Counted from the stretch's first letter, positions 1 to 8,826 are shown. The stretch: 64,000 bases of DNA from Natranaeroarchaeum sulfidigenes (GCF_017094485.1 NZ_CP064786.1:2418001-2482000), one strand, 5' to 3'. Translations and numbers: made by a program. Notes: generated from the sequence alone by a model not told the origin.

Positions 1-378
1 GAGGCCGAAATGCTCGATCGGGTCGTCGGGACGCATCCGATCGAATCGCTCGCCCCGGTCACCGACACGGCGACGCTCGTGGGCGCCCGACAGGCGGTCG
101 CGGAAGTCACGATCGAGGCACCCATACGTGAGTACGCGACGCGACTTGCGACGTACACGCGCGAGCACGCGGAACTCGGTGCCAGCCCCCGTGCAACTGT
201 CTCCCTCCTCCGTGCAGCACAGGCACGGGCGGCGTTCTCCGGACGGGAGTACGTCCTCCCCGACGACATCAAGACGGAAGCGCCGGTCGTGTTCTCACAC
301 CGGATCCGAACCCGCGACGGGAGCAGATCGGGTACGGATGTCGTCGAGAATGCACTCACATCGGTACCAGTCGAATGA
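1..378 (+). CDS. MoxR-family AAA+ ATPase, C-terminal part (5' end outside window)
   Basis: The open frame enters from the window edge, so only about the last 125 residues are visible, without the Walker motifs. They match the MoxR lid region: a helix ending in an RAAQARAAFSGREYV-like segment followed by P-D-D-I-K, and a final VFSHRIRT stretch. MoxR ATPases are chaperone-like AAA+ proteins usually encoded next to DUF58 and transglutaminase membrane proteins, exactly as here: the DUF58 gene starts 13 nt downstream. The internal ATG at 10 is probably not the real start. The context makes the family call firm, but the substrate is unknown. Confidence 0.85.
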   Translation, partial: EAEMLDRVVGTHPIESLAPVTDTATLVGARQAVAEVTIEAPIREYATRLATYTREHAELGASPRATVSLLRAAQARAAFSGREYVLPDDIKTEAPVVFSHRIRTRDGSRSGTDVVENALTSVPVE

Positions 379-391
379 GGGGTCGTTGTCG

Positions 392-1453
392 ATGAAGCCA
401 ACACTTCGCGGCGTTGTCGTAATCGCCTTGATCGGCGGGGGCGTCTATATGGCCGCAGAGTTCGGCCCCCGGGCGCTCAATGCCGTCGTCGGGCCGGCAC
501 TCATCGCACTCATCATCGCCGCCGTACAGGTCGGCATCGCAAATAAACCCCGGGTCGAGCGTCGGCTTCCGGAACCGGAGACCGCCGGCACGGAGGTGAC
601 TGTAGAGCTGGCCATAGAGACGGCCTCGCCGACCAGTGCAACGGTGTACGACCGCGTCGGTAACGGACTGACTGCTATCGGCAACCGTCTCACGACGACG
701 ATCGGAAACGGAACGCTCTCCTACGACCTCCGTCTGGACGAGCGCGGCGACCACGAGATCGGTCCACTTGCTGTCGAAATTACGGACGTACTGGGGCTTT
801 TCAGCCGTCAGTTCGAGTTCGAGGAGATCGACCGATTGCTCGTGTATCCGCCAGCCTATCGACTTGACCTCACAGGCACCGATCTGGTAGTCTTCTCGAC
901 GGTCGATCGGTCCTACGGCAATGATGAGTTCGCCCATCTCCGGGAGTATCAGCGAGGTGACACGCTTCGGGATGTCGACTGGAAGGCGAGTGCAAAACGC
1001 CCGGACGAGGGGCTCGTCGTCGGGGAATTCGACGATAGCAGTCGGCAGGAGACAGTACGAATAGCGGTCGATACCGACGCCGGTGACCCTGACGACCTCG
1101 CGGCAGCCGCCGCAAGCGTTGCATGTCACCTCCTCGATACCGGTTTTGAGGTCGGCCTTGGGACCCCCACGGCGACGGTCGCTCCCGAAAGTGGCGGCGA
1201 GCACCGACGATCGATCCTGACGGCACTCGCTCGGCTTTCCGACGGAAAACTGGCCGACGAAACACTGGAGCATGCTGACCTGATCATCTCGACCGAGGGG
1301 GAGGAAGTGACAATTCGAGCGGAGCACACAACGGTTGCATTCGATGAACTCGTCACTGGGGGCAGGACTGAACCAGTCAGGGATGGTTCCCAGATCTCTG
1401 AAGCGGATCGGGGCGCTTTCGGCAGGACGGCAACCGGGGTGGGAGCGACGTGA
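392..1453 (+). CDS. DUF58 domain protein, MoxR-associated
   Basis: A 353-aa protein. I chose the ATG at 392 because it begins a hydrophobic stretch (MKPTLRGVVVIALIGGG) followed by a second one, giving two N-terminal membrane segments within about residues 5-50. The frame is open further upstream, but that part overlaps MoxR and looks like an out-of-frame artefact. The DUF58 hallmark D-V-D-W-K-A-S-A-K-R is at about residues 194-203, after an R-E-Y-Q-R-G-D-like segment. DUF58 proteins resemble von Willebrand A folds and sit in MoxR operons. The stop overlaps the next start (GTGA), which indicates translational coupling. Confidence 0.85.
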   Translation: MKPTLRGVVVIALIGGGVYMAAEFGPRALNAVVGPALIALIIAAVQVGIANKPRVERRLPEPETAGTEVTVELAIETASPTSATVYDRVGNGLTAIGNRLTTTIGNGTLSYDLRLDERGDHEIGPLAVEITDVLGLFSRQFEFEEIDRLLVYPPAYRLDLTGTDLVVFSTVDRSYGNDEFAHLREYQRGDTLRDVDWKASAKRPDEGLVVGEFDDSSRQETVRIAVDTDAGDPDDLAAAAASVACHLLDTGFEVGLGTPTATVAPESGGEHRRSILTALARLSDGKLADETLEHADLIISTEGEEVTIRAEHTTVAFDELVTGGRTEPVRDGSQISEADRGAFGRTATGVGAT

Positions 1454-3672
1454 GTACGACGACCACTGAGCGACTCGGTACTCTGGTTCCGGAAGACCTG
1501 GAGCTTACCTCCGCATACCGATATCTCGCACTCGGATCGATTCTGGTGTTGACTGTGTCGTACACGACCGTGTTGCGGGATATCGCCGTCGTCGTGGGGG
1601 AATCCTCCCAGGTCGTTACCGCGGTGATGCTGACGCTAATGGTCGCGACGATCCTTGCAAAACTCGTTGCGGAGCGCACTGCGTTGTTACTCGCCGGGAG
1701 TTTACTGATTATCGGCTACGGCTGGTATCTCGCGATGTCGCCGGGGACGACCGAGACAGTAATCAGCTCGTGGGACATCCTGTTGAACGACGCACTCTCC
1801 CTGCTTACTGGCCTGTCGCTGATCCAGATCACGGACGCCGAAGTGTGGGCGACCGGCACCGCACCCGCCCCCGTCTTCCTGTCGTGGTATCTGGCAGTTC
1901 GCGGTCGATATATTGGGAGTACCGTCGTTGGTGGGGGTGCCCTGTTGATGCTCGTGCTTACCGGCGACGCCCCGGCAATGACGACGCTGATCGGCGTCCT
2001 CGCCGCGACGTGTGCGGTCGGATTCGGTGAACTCGATCGCAGGGACGGCTCGCTGCGGCAACTCGACGTTCTCGTCGTACTCGTCGCAGTAATGCTGCTG
2101 TTTACGCTGTCCGTGACCGTCGTCCCGAGCGGCAGCGGCTCACCGCTCGGGCTCGATAGCCCCGGCTCACTCGGCGGACTGGAAGACGGTGAGGACGCGG
2201 ACACGATCGAGGGGAGTCTGATGAACTCACCGGACGAGCTACAGGTACAGGGGAGTGTCGATCTCACGCCGGAGGTTCGGTTTACCGTCGAGAGCAACGA
2301 GCCAGCCCACTGGCGAGTCGGGATCTACGATACGTTTACCGGGGACGGCTGGGTCCGCTCTGGCGATACCAGTGGTTACGATGGTCCGATCGAAGGACCG
2401 CCCGGATCGACCGAGACGATCGTACAGAGCTACCGGGTCGAGACGCAGACGAACGCGATGCCTGCGGCCAATCAACCGACTGAAGTCCGCGGTGGGATCA
2501 CCTCACAGACGCAGGTGACCGAACACGGTAGCGTTCTAACCGAGCGGTCGCTTCTCGAAGGCGACGGCTACGGAATTCGCAGCGAGCGCCCCGATGCAGA
2601 GCCCGACGAGCTCCGCGCCACCGGGACAGAGTACCCCGACGAGATAGAGGATCGCCACCTGCAACTTCCAGAGGACCAGCCGGAGCGAGTGGGTGAGCTG
2701 ACAGACGACGTGACAGCCGACGCTGACAACCCCTACGACAGCGCAGTAGCGATCGAGGAGTACCTCAAAGCAGAAAAGGAGTACTCCCTCGATGTCGAGA
2801 AGCCCGACGGCAACATCGCTGACGGCTTCCTCTTTGAGATGGAGGAGGGCTACTGCACCTACTACGCGACAACGATGGTCGCAATGCTCCGATCACAGGG
2901 GATCCCGGCCCGGATGGCCACTGGCTACTCTACCGGCCAGTCCGTCGGTGACGACGAGTACGTCGTCCGCGGGCTGAACTCCCACGCCTGGGTCGAGGTG
3001 TACTTCCCCGACGAAGGGTGGGTGACCTTCGACCCAACGCCATCCGGGCCGCGCGACGACACCCGCGCCGACCGGATCGAAGAAGAGCGGGCACTCGGGA
3101 ACCCTGACGTGGATACCGATGACAGTGAGGACGAAGCTGTCGAAGATGAATCGGAAAGCGACGAGGACGAAAACGAAGAGGAGACCGACGAGTCCGAGGA
3201 GGACGAACAGGAGCACGACGAGGAATCACCAGATGCCGATGAGTACGACGACCCGGACAAAGGCCTGACGATCCCGCTTCCCTCCCGAGAAACGATCGCG
3301 ATGAGTCTCGTACTGTTCGTCGGCCTGGCCGCCGGTGCGCACCGCGCTGGCTACATGGACCGCGCGCATCGAACTGCCCAGCTGCACTGGCAGACCGCCG
3401 GTGAGGACCCGGAGGCAGACATCGAGCGTGCGTTCTTCCGGCTCGAGCTGTTGCTCGGCGACGAGTATCGGGACCGCGATCCGACTGAAACGTATCGCGA
3501 ATATCTCGCTACCGTAGGGGACGTCGACGAACGTGTCGAACGGATCGCACGGATCCACGAGCGAGCACGATACGGCGGAGCGGTCACATCAGAGGACGCC
3601 GACGATGCGGTTCGGCTCGTCGACGAGCTGGTCGCCGAAAGAAGTCGACTCCGAGGACTGCTTCGTCGGTGA
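1450..3672 (+). CDS. Membrane transglutaminase-like protein (TgpA-type)
   Basis: A 740-aa protein that starts at a GTG overlapping the DUF58 stop. The N-terminal ~230 residues hold several membrane helices (DUF3488-like). An extracytoplasmic part follows with a transglutaminase-core triad readable as Cys469 (EGYCTYY), His512 (NSHAWVEV) and Asp528 (TFDPTP). Next comes a very acidic linker (about residues 555-600, dominated by D/E/S), a further membrane helix near 616-635 and a C-terminal helical DUF4129-like tail. TgpA-type proteins are linked to MoxR/DUF58 systems. Substrates in archaea are unknown. The triad suggests a real cysteine protease or transglutaminase acting outside the membrane. 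Confidence 0.87.
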   Translation: MSTTTTERLGTLVPEDLELTSAYRYLALGSILVLTVSYTTVLRDIAVVVGESSQVVTAVMLTLMVATILAKLVAERTALLLAGSLLIIGYGWYLAMSPGTTETVISSWDILLNDALSLLTGLSLIQITDAEVWATGTAPAPVFLSWYLAVRGRYIGSTVVGGGALLMLVLTGDAPAMTTLIGVLAATCAVGFGELDRRDGSLRQLDVLVVLVAVMLLFTLSVTVVPSGSGSPLGLDSPGSLGGLEDGEDADTIEGSLMNSPDELQVQGSVDLTPEVRFTVESNEPAHWRVGIYDTFTGDGWVRSGDTSGYDGPIEGPPGSTETIVQSYRVETQTNAMPAANQPTEVRGGITSQTQVTEHGSVLTERSLLEGDGYGIRSERPDAEPDELRATGTEYPDEIEDRHLQLPEDQPERVGELTDDVTADADNPYDSAVAIEEYLKAEKEYSLDVEKPDGNIADGFLFEMEEGYCTYYATTMVAMLRSQGIPARMATGYSTGQSVGDDEYVVRGLNSHAWVEVYFPDEGWVTFDPTPSGPRDDTRADRIEEERALGNPDVDTDDSEDEAVEDESESDEDENEEETDESEEDEQEHDEESPDADEYDDPDKGLTIPLPSRETIAMSLVLFVGLAAGAHRAGYMDRAHRTAQLHWQTAGEDPEADIERAFFRLELLLGDEYRDRDPTETYREYLATVGDVDERVERIARIHERARYGGAVTSEDADDAVRLVDELVAERSRLRGLLRR

Positions 3673-3752
3673 TCACGAGAACCGATACGGCGGGTTCTGT
3701 GCCGCCGGGTCCCGACAACGTTTAATACGATAGTGGCATACATGGATCTGTA

Positions 3753-4046
3753 ATGTCGGAAGTCTGCTCGACGTGCGGGCTGCCCGAGGAGCTTTGCGTC
3801 TGCGAAGACGTGGCCAAGGAATCCCAACAGATAGAGATCCGCATTGACGAGCGCAGATACGGCAAAGAGGTAACGATCATCGATGGATTCGATCCCAGTG
3901 ACGTGGATCTGGATAGCCTGTCTTCGGACCTGAAATCCAAGTTCGCGTGTGGTGGGACCGTCGAGGAAGGACTCATCGAACTCCAGGGCAATCACTCCGG
4001 ACGTGTCGAGGACTTCCTCAGAGACCGTGGGTTTAACGTTGCCTGA
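3753..4046 (+). CDS. Translation initiation factor aIF1 (SUI1/eIF1 family)
   Basis: A 97-aa protein of normal aIF1 length. The N-terminus has a small cysteine cluster ([13 protein letters not shown]) typical of many archaeal SUI1 proteins. The SUI1 core follows, with K-E-V-T-I-I-D-G-F and the G-G-T-V-x-x-G-x-I-E-L-Q-G-N-H segment. The factor acts on the small ribosomal subunit in start-codon selection. A TTTAATAC box about 30 nt before the ATG supports a leaderless start. It stands alone after the MoxR operon and faces the acyltransferase gene tail to tail. Confidence 0.93.
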   Translation: MSEVCSTCGLPEELCVCEDVAKESQQIEIRIDERRYGKEVTIIDGFDPSDVDLDSLSSDLKSKFACGGTVEEGLIELQGNHSGRVEDFLRDRGFNVA

Positions 4047-4057
4047 TTGACCGCTCC

Positions 4058-4075
4058 CCGGTCGTCTGACCGGGC
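4058..4075. terminator. Hairpin between convergent genes
   Basis: A perfect 7-bp inverted repeat, CCCGGTC with loop GTCT and GACCGGG, lies between the stop of aIF1 and the stop of the convergent acyltransferase. It is followed by a weakly T-rich stretch. It could end transcription from either side, but archaeal termination relies mostly on T runs, so the role is inferred. Confidence 0.45.
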
Positions 4076-4113
4076 CGCAGATTCTCTTGTAGATCGCCTG
4101 AGGACCGAGGGGT

Positions 4114-5031
4114 CTATCGGTCGCGTCGTCGATCCGGCCCCAGATCGCGCTGAAACTCATCGAACTGGTCCAGATCATCCGGTAACTCGTACTCCAGCTC
4201 GCGGTCGGCCTGTCTGTTCACGTTAACGTCATCGCCATCGACCGGCATCGCCTCGTCTTCAAATCCCGGTTTGATCTTGACGCTTTTGGCTGGCATCCCC
4301 ACCGCGATGTGGTGGTCCGGGATGTCGGTCTGGACGACGCCGCGTGCGCCGACGATGGCGTTTTTGCCGACGCGACAGCCCGCCCGGACCATGGCGTCGT
4401 AGGTAACCCGTGCGTCGTCGTCGACGATCGTATGGTAGTTCCGTACCTCAGTCTGGTCGACGATGTCGTGATCGTGGCTGTAGAGGTGGACGCCGTCGGA
4501 GATCGAGACGCGATCCCCGATCGTCAGTTTACCGCGGTCGTCCAGATGCACGTCATCATGAATCACGACGTTGTCGCCGATCTCGATGTTGTGCCCGTAG
4601 GTGACCGAGATTCCCTTGAAAAAGCGACAGTCCTCGCCACAGTCTGCAAAGAGGTGATCCGCGAGCATCCGGCGAAATCGCAGAGCGAACTCGACGTTGT
4701 CGGCCATCGGCGTCGCATCGAACTGCCGCCAGAGCCACTGGAGGTGTTTCGAGCGCTGGAACTGCGCTTCGTCCTTCTCGGCATAGTACTCACTTTCCAG
4801 CGTCGAGTTACACGGGTCGTACCCCTGCAGGCGGACGCGCTCGGCGGGCGAGACATCGCCGCCGTTTTGCCACCGCTCGTAGGCCTCCCGATCCCCATGT
4901 AAATCGACGAGGGTGTCCTCCACGACTGCGCAGGTGTCCTCCTCGGACGCGAGGCGGTCGTCTACCTCGGTAATAAAGGCGTCGAGCCCCGATTCCGCGT
5001 CCGCGGGGAGTTCGACGTGGCGCTTGGTCAT
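4114..5031 (-). CDS. Hexapeptide-repeat acyltransferase (maltose/galactoside acetyltransferase-like)
   Basis: A 305-aa protein. The C-terminal half (about 125-265) has left-handed beta-helix repeats such as I-G-D-N-V-V-I, I-G-D-R-V-S-I and V-G-K-N-A-I-V-G-A, ending with the G-M-P-A-K-S motif of acetyl-CoA dependent acyltransferases. The first ~120 residues are a longer than usual helical extension resembling a maltose-acetyltransferase cap. The likely role is O-acetylation of a sugar or a surface-polymer precursor. No neighbour identifies the substrate. The start is the first in-frame ATG. Confidence 0.75.
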   Translation of the reverse strand: MTKRHVELPADAESGLDAFITEVDDRLASEEDTCAVVEDTLVDLHGDREAYERWQNGGDVSPAERVRLQGYDPCNSTLESEYYAEKDEAQFQRSKHLQWLWRQFDATPMADNVEFALRFRRMLADHLFADCGEDCRFFKGISVTYGHNIEIGDNVVIHDDVHLDDRGKLTIGDRVSISDGVHLYSHDHDIVDQTEVRNYHTIVDDDARVTYDAMVRAGCRVGKNAIVGARGVVQTDIPDHHIAVGMPAKSVKIKPGFEDEAMPVDGDDVNVNRQADRELEYELPDDLDQFDEFQRDLGPDRRRDR

Positions 5032-5126
5032 AGGATGGGTTTGCCGCCCGAGGTAAAATGGGTTTTCGTCCGGGCCGCGTTCGCCGGTGTTCGGGGACCT
5101 GCTGGCGCCAGCTTCGTCGATGTGGC

Positions 5127-5369
5127 CTATTCTGCAAAAAGCTCGTCCATCGACGCATCGATCGGAGCGTCGTCAGTCTGTTCCGAGCAAACCGGCTCGG
5201 TGTCGACATCGGCGACGAACCCCTCGAATTCGTCCGGTGATGGCCCATCACCAGTTCTGTCGGGAGTATCGTCGAGCTGGGCGACAGTCTCCGGGTCGAC
5301 CGTATCGAGCTCCTGTACCTTCTTCGACCGCCCGACATCGTTAATTTCACCCATGATAGATTGTTCCAT
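5127..5369 (-). CDS. Small acidic protein, 80 aa, unknown function
   Basis: I do not recognise a family. The protein is very acidic with repeated D/E/T/P residues and ends D-A-S-M-D-E-L-F-A-E. There are two possible starts, M-E-Q-S-I-M-G-E at 5369 and M-G-E-I-N-D at 5354. A TATA-like TTTATT on this strand at 5394-5399 is 25-30 nt before the 5369 ATG, the spacing of a leaderless haloarchaeal promoter, so I prefer 5369. The promoter is bracketed by a perfect 8-bp inverted repeat, suggesting regulated expression. The absence of transmembrane or catalytic motifs suggests an adaptor or regulatory peptide. Confidence 0.6.
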   Translation of the reverse strand: MEQSIMGEINDVGRSKKVQELDTVDPETVAQLDDTPDRTGDGPSPDEFEGFVADVDTEPVCSEQTDDAPIDASMDELFAE

Positions 5370-5374
5370 ACACA

Positions 5375-5407
5375 CCAGTATAGTTTGCAAGATAATAAAT
5401 ATACTGG
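5375..5407 (-). promoter_or_regulatory. Core promoter bracketed by 8-bp inverted repeat
   Basis: CCAGTATA at 5375-5382 and TATACTGG at 5400-5407 form a perfect inverted repeat with a 17-nt spacer. The TATA-like TTTATT of the small acidic gene (5394-5399, minus strand) lies between the arms. This is the geometry of an operator that blocks or modulates TBP/TFB binding. The cognate regulator is unknown. Confidence 0.6.
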
Positions 5408-5520
5408 ACAGATCCGTTAATCTCTGAAGAGAAATCTGTTCAAATAATCTCTGTGGTAGACGATGTTGTCGACCCCCGGCATCCGTACGCGCTAAGTATC
5501 CCCACATCTAACGGGTGTGT

Positions 5521-6576
5521 ATGAACTATAGAACGCTCGGCGAGAGCGACGTCGAAGTGAGCGAGGTCGGCTTTGGCGCGTGGGTCGTCGGCACCGACTG
5601 GTGGGGTGACCGAGACGAGCAGCAGGCGATTGATATGGTCCGTCACGCCGTCGACCGAGGGATTACGTTCTTCGATACGGGCGATGTCTACGGTCATGGC
5701 GCAAGCGAGGAGATCATCGGACAGGCGCTCGCGGACCGCCGTGAGGAGGTCACCATCGGAACGAAGATCGGCTACGACTTCTACAACAACCCGCAAGCCG
5801 GTCACGGTGAGCTCCCCAAAGAGGTCACGCCCGAGTGGATCGAGACTGCGCTCGACCGCTCGCTGGACCGACTCGACACCGACTACGTCGACGTACTCCA
5901 GTTGCACAACGCGAACGTCGAGGAGGTCGACCGCGACGTCCTCGAAACGCTCGACGAGCTACAGGAGTCGGGCCGCGTCGACGCCGTCGGCTGGGCGCTC
6001 GGCCCCTCGATCGGCTGGCTCGCGGAGGGTGAGGCAGCGATCGAACACGAGTTCGACGCGCTCCAGACCGTCTTTAATCTCTTCGAGCAGGGGCCGGGGA
6101 TGCACTTCGTCGACGAGATCGACCGACAGGACGCCGACACCTCGATCATGGCTCGCGTCCCCCACTCCTCGGGCTTGCTCAACGAACAGGTGACGCCCGA
6201 GACGGAACTCGAAGACGGTGACCACCGTTCGCATCGCCCGACTGCGTGGTACGAGACCGGCTGGGAGAAAGTAGAGCAGCTCCGATTCCTCGAACGCGAC
6301 GGCGAGCGGACGATGGCCCAGGCAGCCATCCAGTGGCTGCTCTACCACGACTCCGTTGCGACCGTGACGCCAACCTTCCGTACCACGGACGACATCGACG
6401 CGTGGGCGAGCGCCAGCGACGCGCCCGCGCTCTCCGACGGGGAGTACGAACGCGTTCAGGAGCTGTACGCCGAGAACTTCGGGATCGAGCGCGACGATGG
6501 GATGGACGCGTACCGTTCTTCCGTGGGCGGCGAGGACATCGAATCGGCCGGTGTCCAGCCAGCGTCGGGCGACTGA
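5521..6576 (+). CDS. Aldo/keto reductase
   Basis: A 351-aa NAD(P)-dependent oxidoreductase of the AKR superfamily (YccK/Tas-like branch). The TIM-barrel catalytic residues are visible: D-T-G-D-V-Y-G-H-G (Asp and Tyr), G-T-K-I-G-Y (Lys) and L-Q-L-H-N (His). The C-terminal part carries the usual cofactor loop after A-A-I-Q-W-L-L. The ATG at 5521 is preferred over an in-frame GTG two codons upstream, since M-N-Y-R-T-L-G is the normal AKR beginning. The physiological substrate is unknown. It is monocistronic. Confidence 0.88.
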   Translation: MNYRTLGESDVEVSEVGFGAWVVGTDWWGDRDEQQAIDMVRHAVDRGITFFDTGDVYGHGASEEIIGQALADRREEVTIGTKIGYDFYNNPQAGHGELPKEVTPEWIETALDRSLDRLDTDYVDVLQLHNANVEEVDRDVLETLDELQESGRVDAVGWALGPSIGWLAEGEAAIEHEFDALQTVFNLFEQGPGMHFVDEIDRQDADTSIMARVPHSSGLLNEQVTPETELEDGDHRSHRPTAWYETGWEKVEQLRFLERDGERTMAQAAIQWLLYHDSVATVTPTFRTTDDIDAWASASDAPALSDGEYERVQELYAENFGIERDDGMDAYRSSVGGEDIESAGVQPASGD

Positions 6577-6677
6577 TCGCGGTAGCTGTTGTCATCCCCC
6601 TTCGCTTCGCTTCGAAATCGCCCGAATGACCCGCCTCTCCACGTTCGTATTACACTTTCACCACGCGTCGTGAGGTG

Positions 6678-6965
6678 TCACCACGTCTCAACGATCCCGT
6701 CCTGGACGTCCTCCGCACAGCCCCTGCAGTCGGGATGCTCGGCGTCGAAACAGGCTGGATAACCCTCAGAATCGAGACGGACCGCACGACGCTCGGCATG
6801 CCGGCGACAGACCAGACGGACGCGTCCCTCGTCGTCTCGGGGCAGTTGTGCCGTGGTCTGGCCCTCTCGGTAGGCCTGCCTGGCTTCCGCGACCTGTCGC
6901 CCCGCGTTCTGGAGGGTCGACCGGATGAACCGCTCGACGCGCTCGCGGTCAGCCACGGCGATCAC
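6678..6965 (-). CDS. Small Cys/His-rich haloarchaeal protein (DUF7091-like)
   Basis: A 95-aa protein with an N-terminal helical half (RERVERFIRSTLQNAGRQ) and a C-terminal half containing C-R-R-H, a further Cys and a final C-R-G-C, possibly a metal-binding site. From memory this corresponds to the haloarchaeal DUF7091 group, which I could not check. It lies alone between the aldo/keto reductase and the rpa3 operon on the opposite strand. No function is known to me. Confidence 0.6.
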   Translation of the reverse strand: MIAVADRERVERFIRSTLQNAGRQVAEARQAYREGQTTAQLPRDDEGRVRLVCRRHAERRAVRLDSEGYPACFDAEHPDCRGCAEDVQDGIVETW

Positions 6966-7080
6966 CGACAGGAGTCATACGCCGTGGTTGGTCGTCGGGA
7001 CACTAAGACCCATCGGGGTATCAACCTGTAGTCCCAGACTCGTTCGGTGCTCAAACAGGACGGAGACGTCACCGCCACGT

Positions 7081-7132
7081 GCCGGGATTTCACTTCCGAT
7101 ACGGGGGCCGGAAGTTTATATACGATCCCGGC
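7081..7132 (+). promoter_or_regulatory. rpa3 promoter with nested inverted repeats
   Basis: A TATA box, TTTATATA at 7115-7122, precedes rpa3 with a predicted leader of about 38 nt. It sits inside two nested perfect inverted repeats: GCCGGGAT (7081-7088) with ATCCCGGC (7125-7132), and ACTTCCG (7092-7098) with CGGAAGT (7109-7115). The inner arm abuts the TATA box and the outer arm closes just after it, so a protein bound here would contact the core promoter. Confidence 0.6.
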
Positions 7133-7182
7133 CTACCTTCGAGTGTCTCCCATCGGAAAACAAAGCGGAGACGAGAGAAACC

Positions 7183-8118
7183 ATGACGGACCTTCGCACA
7201 CACGCGGAAGACATACACGAACAGTTTTCGGACCACTTGGAGGTTGACGTCGACGACGTCGAGTCGCGACTCTCGAATCTCGTCGACGAGTACAAAGTGC
7301 CGGTCGACGAGGCACGCCGGAGCGTCACCAACCACTACCTCGACGAGGCAGGATTAGAGCGCGACGCGCTCGGCGGCGCTGGCGGCGGGAGCGATCTGGT
7401 GGAACTGTCCGACATCAACGAGGCCGAACAGTGGGTCACGGTCGAGGCGACAGTCGTCGACCTGTGGGAGCCCCGCAGCGACGCCGTCGGACAGGTCGGC
7501 CTGCTCGGCGACGAGAGCGGGACGATCAAGTTCACCAAGTGGGCCAAATCGGAGCTCGACGAGCTCGAATCCGGCCAGTCATACCGGCTCGGCAACGTCG
7601 TCACCGACGAGTATCAGGGCCAGTACTCGGTGAAGCTAAATCGTACGACCACGATCGAGGAACTCGACGAGGAGATCGAGGTCGGCGACGACGCCGAGAC
7701 TGTCGAGGGCGCACTGGTCGACATCCAGAGCGGTAGCGGCCTCATCAAGCGCTGTCCCGAGGAGGACTGTACGCGCGTTCTCCAGAACGGCCGCTGTTCC
7801 GAACACGGCGAGGTCGAGGGCGAGTTCGACCTGCGGATCAAAGGTGTGATCGACGACGGTCACGACGCCCACGAGGTCATCTTCGACAAGGAAGCGACCG
7901 AAGCGGTGGCCGACATCACCCTGGAGGCGGCAAAGGACATGGCGATGGACGCGCTCGATACGACGGTCGTCGCCGACGAGATCTCCGGCAAACTGCTGGG
8001 CAAGTACTACCGGGTCGAGGGGCCGGTCTTCGGCCGGTACGTTCTGGCTGACGTGGTCGAAGAACTCGGAGCACCAGAGGATACTGAAGAGATGCTGATC
8101 AAAGCGAGGTCGATCTGA
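7183..8118 (+). CDS. rpa3: Replication protein A, RPA3 type (single-stranded DNA-binding)
   Basis: A 311-aa protein. An N-terminal helical region is followed by an OB fold (about 85-165; W-V-T-V-E-A-T-V-V-D-L-W-E, G-T-I-K-F-T-K-W-A) and a zinc finger (C-P-E-E-D-C ... C-S-E-H, about residues 186-206). One OB fold plus a zinc finger, and the following RPA-associated gene, match the rpa3-rpap3 operon described in Haloferax rather than the multi-OB RPA1. It binds single-stranded DNA in replication and repair. The ATG at 7183 follows the promoter; the upstream open frame is spurious. Confidence 0.88.
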   Translation: MTDLRTHAEDIHEQFSDHLEVDVDDVESRLSNLVDEYKVPVDEARRSVTNHYLDEAGLERDALGGAGGGSDLVELSDINEAEQWVTVEATVVDLWEPRSDAVGQVGLLGDESGTIKFTKWAKSELDELESGQSYRLGNVVTDEYQGQYSVKLNRTTTIEELDEEIEVGDDAETVEGALVDIQSGSGLIKRCPEEDCTRVLQNGRCSEHGEVEGEFDLRIKGVIDDGHDAHEVIFDKEATEAVADITLEAAKDMAMDALDTTVVADEISGKLLGKYYRVEGPVFGRYVLADVVEELGAPEDTEEMLIKARSI

Positions 8119-8119
8119 T

Positions 8120-8707
8120 ATGAGCGACGCACCTACCCGCGAGGTCGCACGCCGCGTCTTCGCCAGCGAGTTCAACGATGCAGGCTTCACGTTCAAAGAA
8201 TCCGATGACGAGCGCGCGCCGGTGTATGCGCTCCTTCCAACCGGGGAACGCGCGAACCGCGTGTTCTTCGTTGGCACGCTGACAGAAAAGGAAGACGTCG
8301 GCGAGGACAACGAGTACTGGCGCGGCCGGATCGTCGATCCGACCGGGACCTTCTTCGTCTACGCCGGGCAGTACCAGCCCGACGCCGCCTCGATGCTTCG
8401 GGATCTGGAACCGCCGGAGTACGTCGCGGTAGTCGGTAAGCCGCGAACGTACGAGACCGACGACGGCGAGGTCAACGTGTCGGTCCGGCCGGAATCGATC
8501 ACGGTGGTGGAGGACGGCATCCGCGACCGCTGGGTCGTCGAAACGGCCGACCGAACGCTCGACCGGATCGATTCGTTCGATCCCGACACCGACGAGTACG
8601 CGGCGATGGCGGACGAGGAGTACGAACTCCCGCTGGAGAACTACCGCCGCGACGTCGTGACGGCGCTGGAGGATCTCGAAGAACAGGCCGCACCAAACGC
8701 GGACTGA
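8120..8707 (+). CDS. rpap3: RPA-associated protein (RPAP3, COG3390)
   Basis: A 195-aa protein encoded 1 nt after the rpa3 stop, so almost certainly co-translated. It contains an OB-fold-like central part (N-R-V-F-F-V-G-T-L-T-E-K, W-R-G-R-I-V-D-P-T-G-T-F-F-V-Y-A-G-Q-Y) as in archaeal RPA-associated proteins. In Haloferax each RPAP works specifically with its partner RPA. The role here is inferred from pairing and sequence. Confidence 0.87.
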   Translation: MSDAPTREVARRVFASEFNDAGFTFKESDDERAPVYALLPTGERANRVFFVGTLTEKEDVGEDNEYWRGRIVDPTGTFFVYAGQYQPDAASMLRDLEPPEYVAVVGKPRTYETDDGEVNVSVRPESITVVEDGIRDRWVVETADRTLDRIDSFDPDTDEYAAMADEEYELPLENYRRDVVTALEDLEEQAAPNAD

Positions 8708-8794
8708 CCCGGGACACGGGCTGACTGGCCACGCGACCCGACATCCCGCGCGGACCGACTCGCGCGACCGATTTTTGCGGTCGGGAGTGAGACG

Positions 8795-8800
8795 TTTATA
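8795..8800 (+). promoter_or_regulatory. TATA box of cofG
   Basis: TTTATA begins 32 nt before the cofG GTG. The spacing predicts transcription starting at or next to the start codon (leaderless) and supports the GTG start. Confidence 0.6.
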
Positions 8801-8826
8801 CCGATAGCGCCGCTACTCCCGGTGAC

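Noticed and set aside
356-1327. 323-codon antisense frame in the DUF58 gene
   Set aside because: Shadow frame with no domain; the sense DUF58 motif is unambiguous.
3115-3250. Low-complexity D/E/S stretch in the transglutaminase gene, considered as a DNA repeat
   Set aside because: It is an in-frame acidic linker of the protein, common in haloarchaea, not a repeat array.
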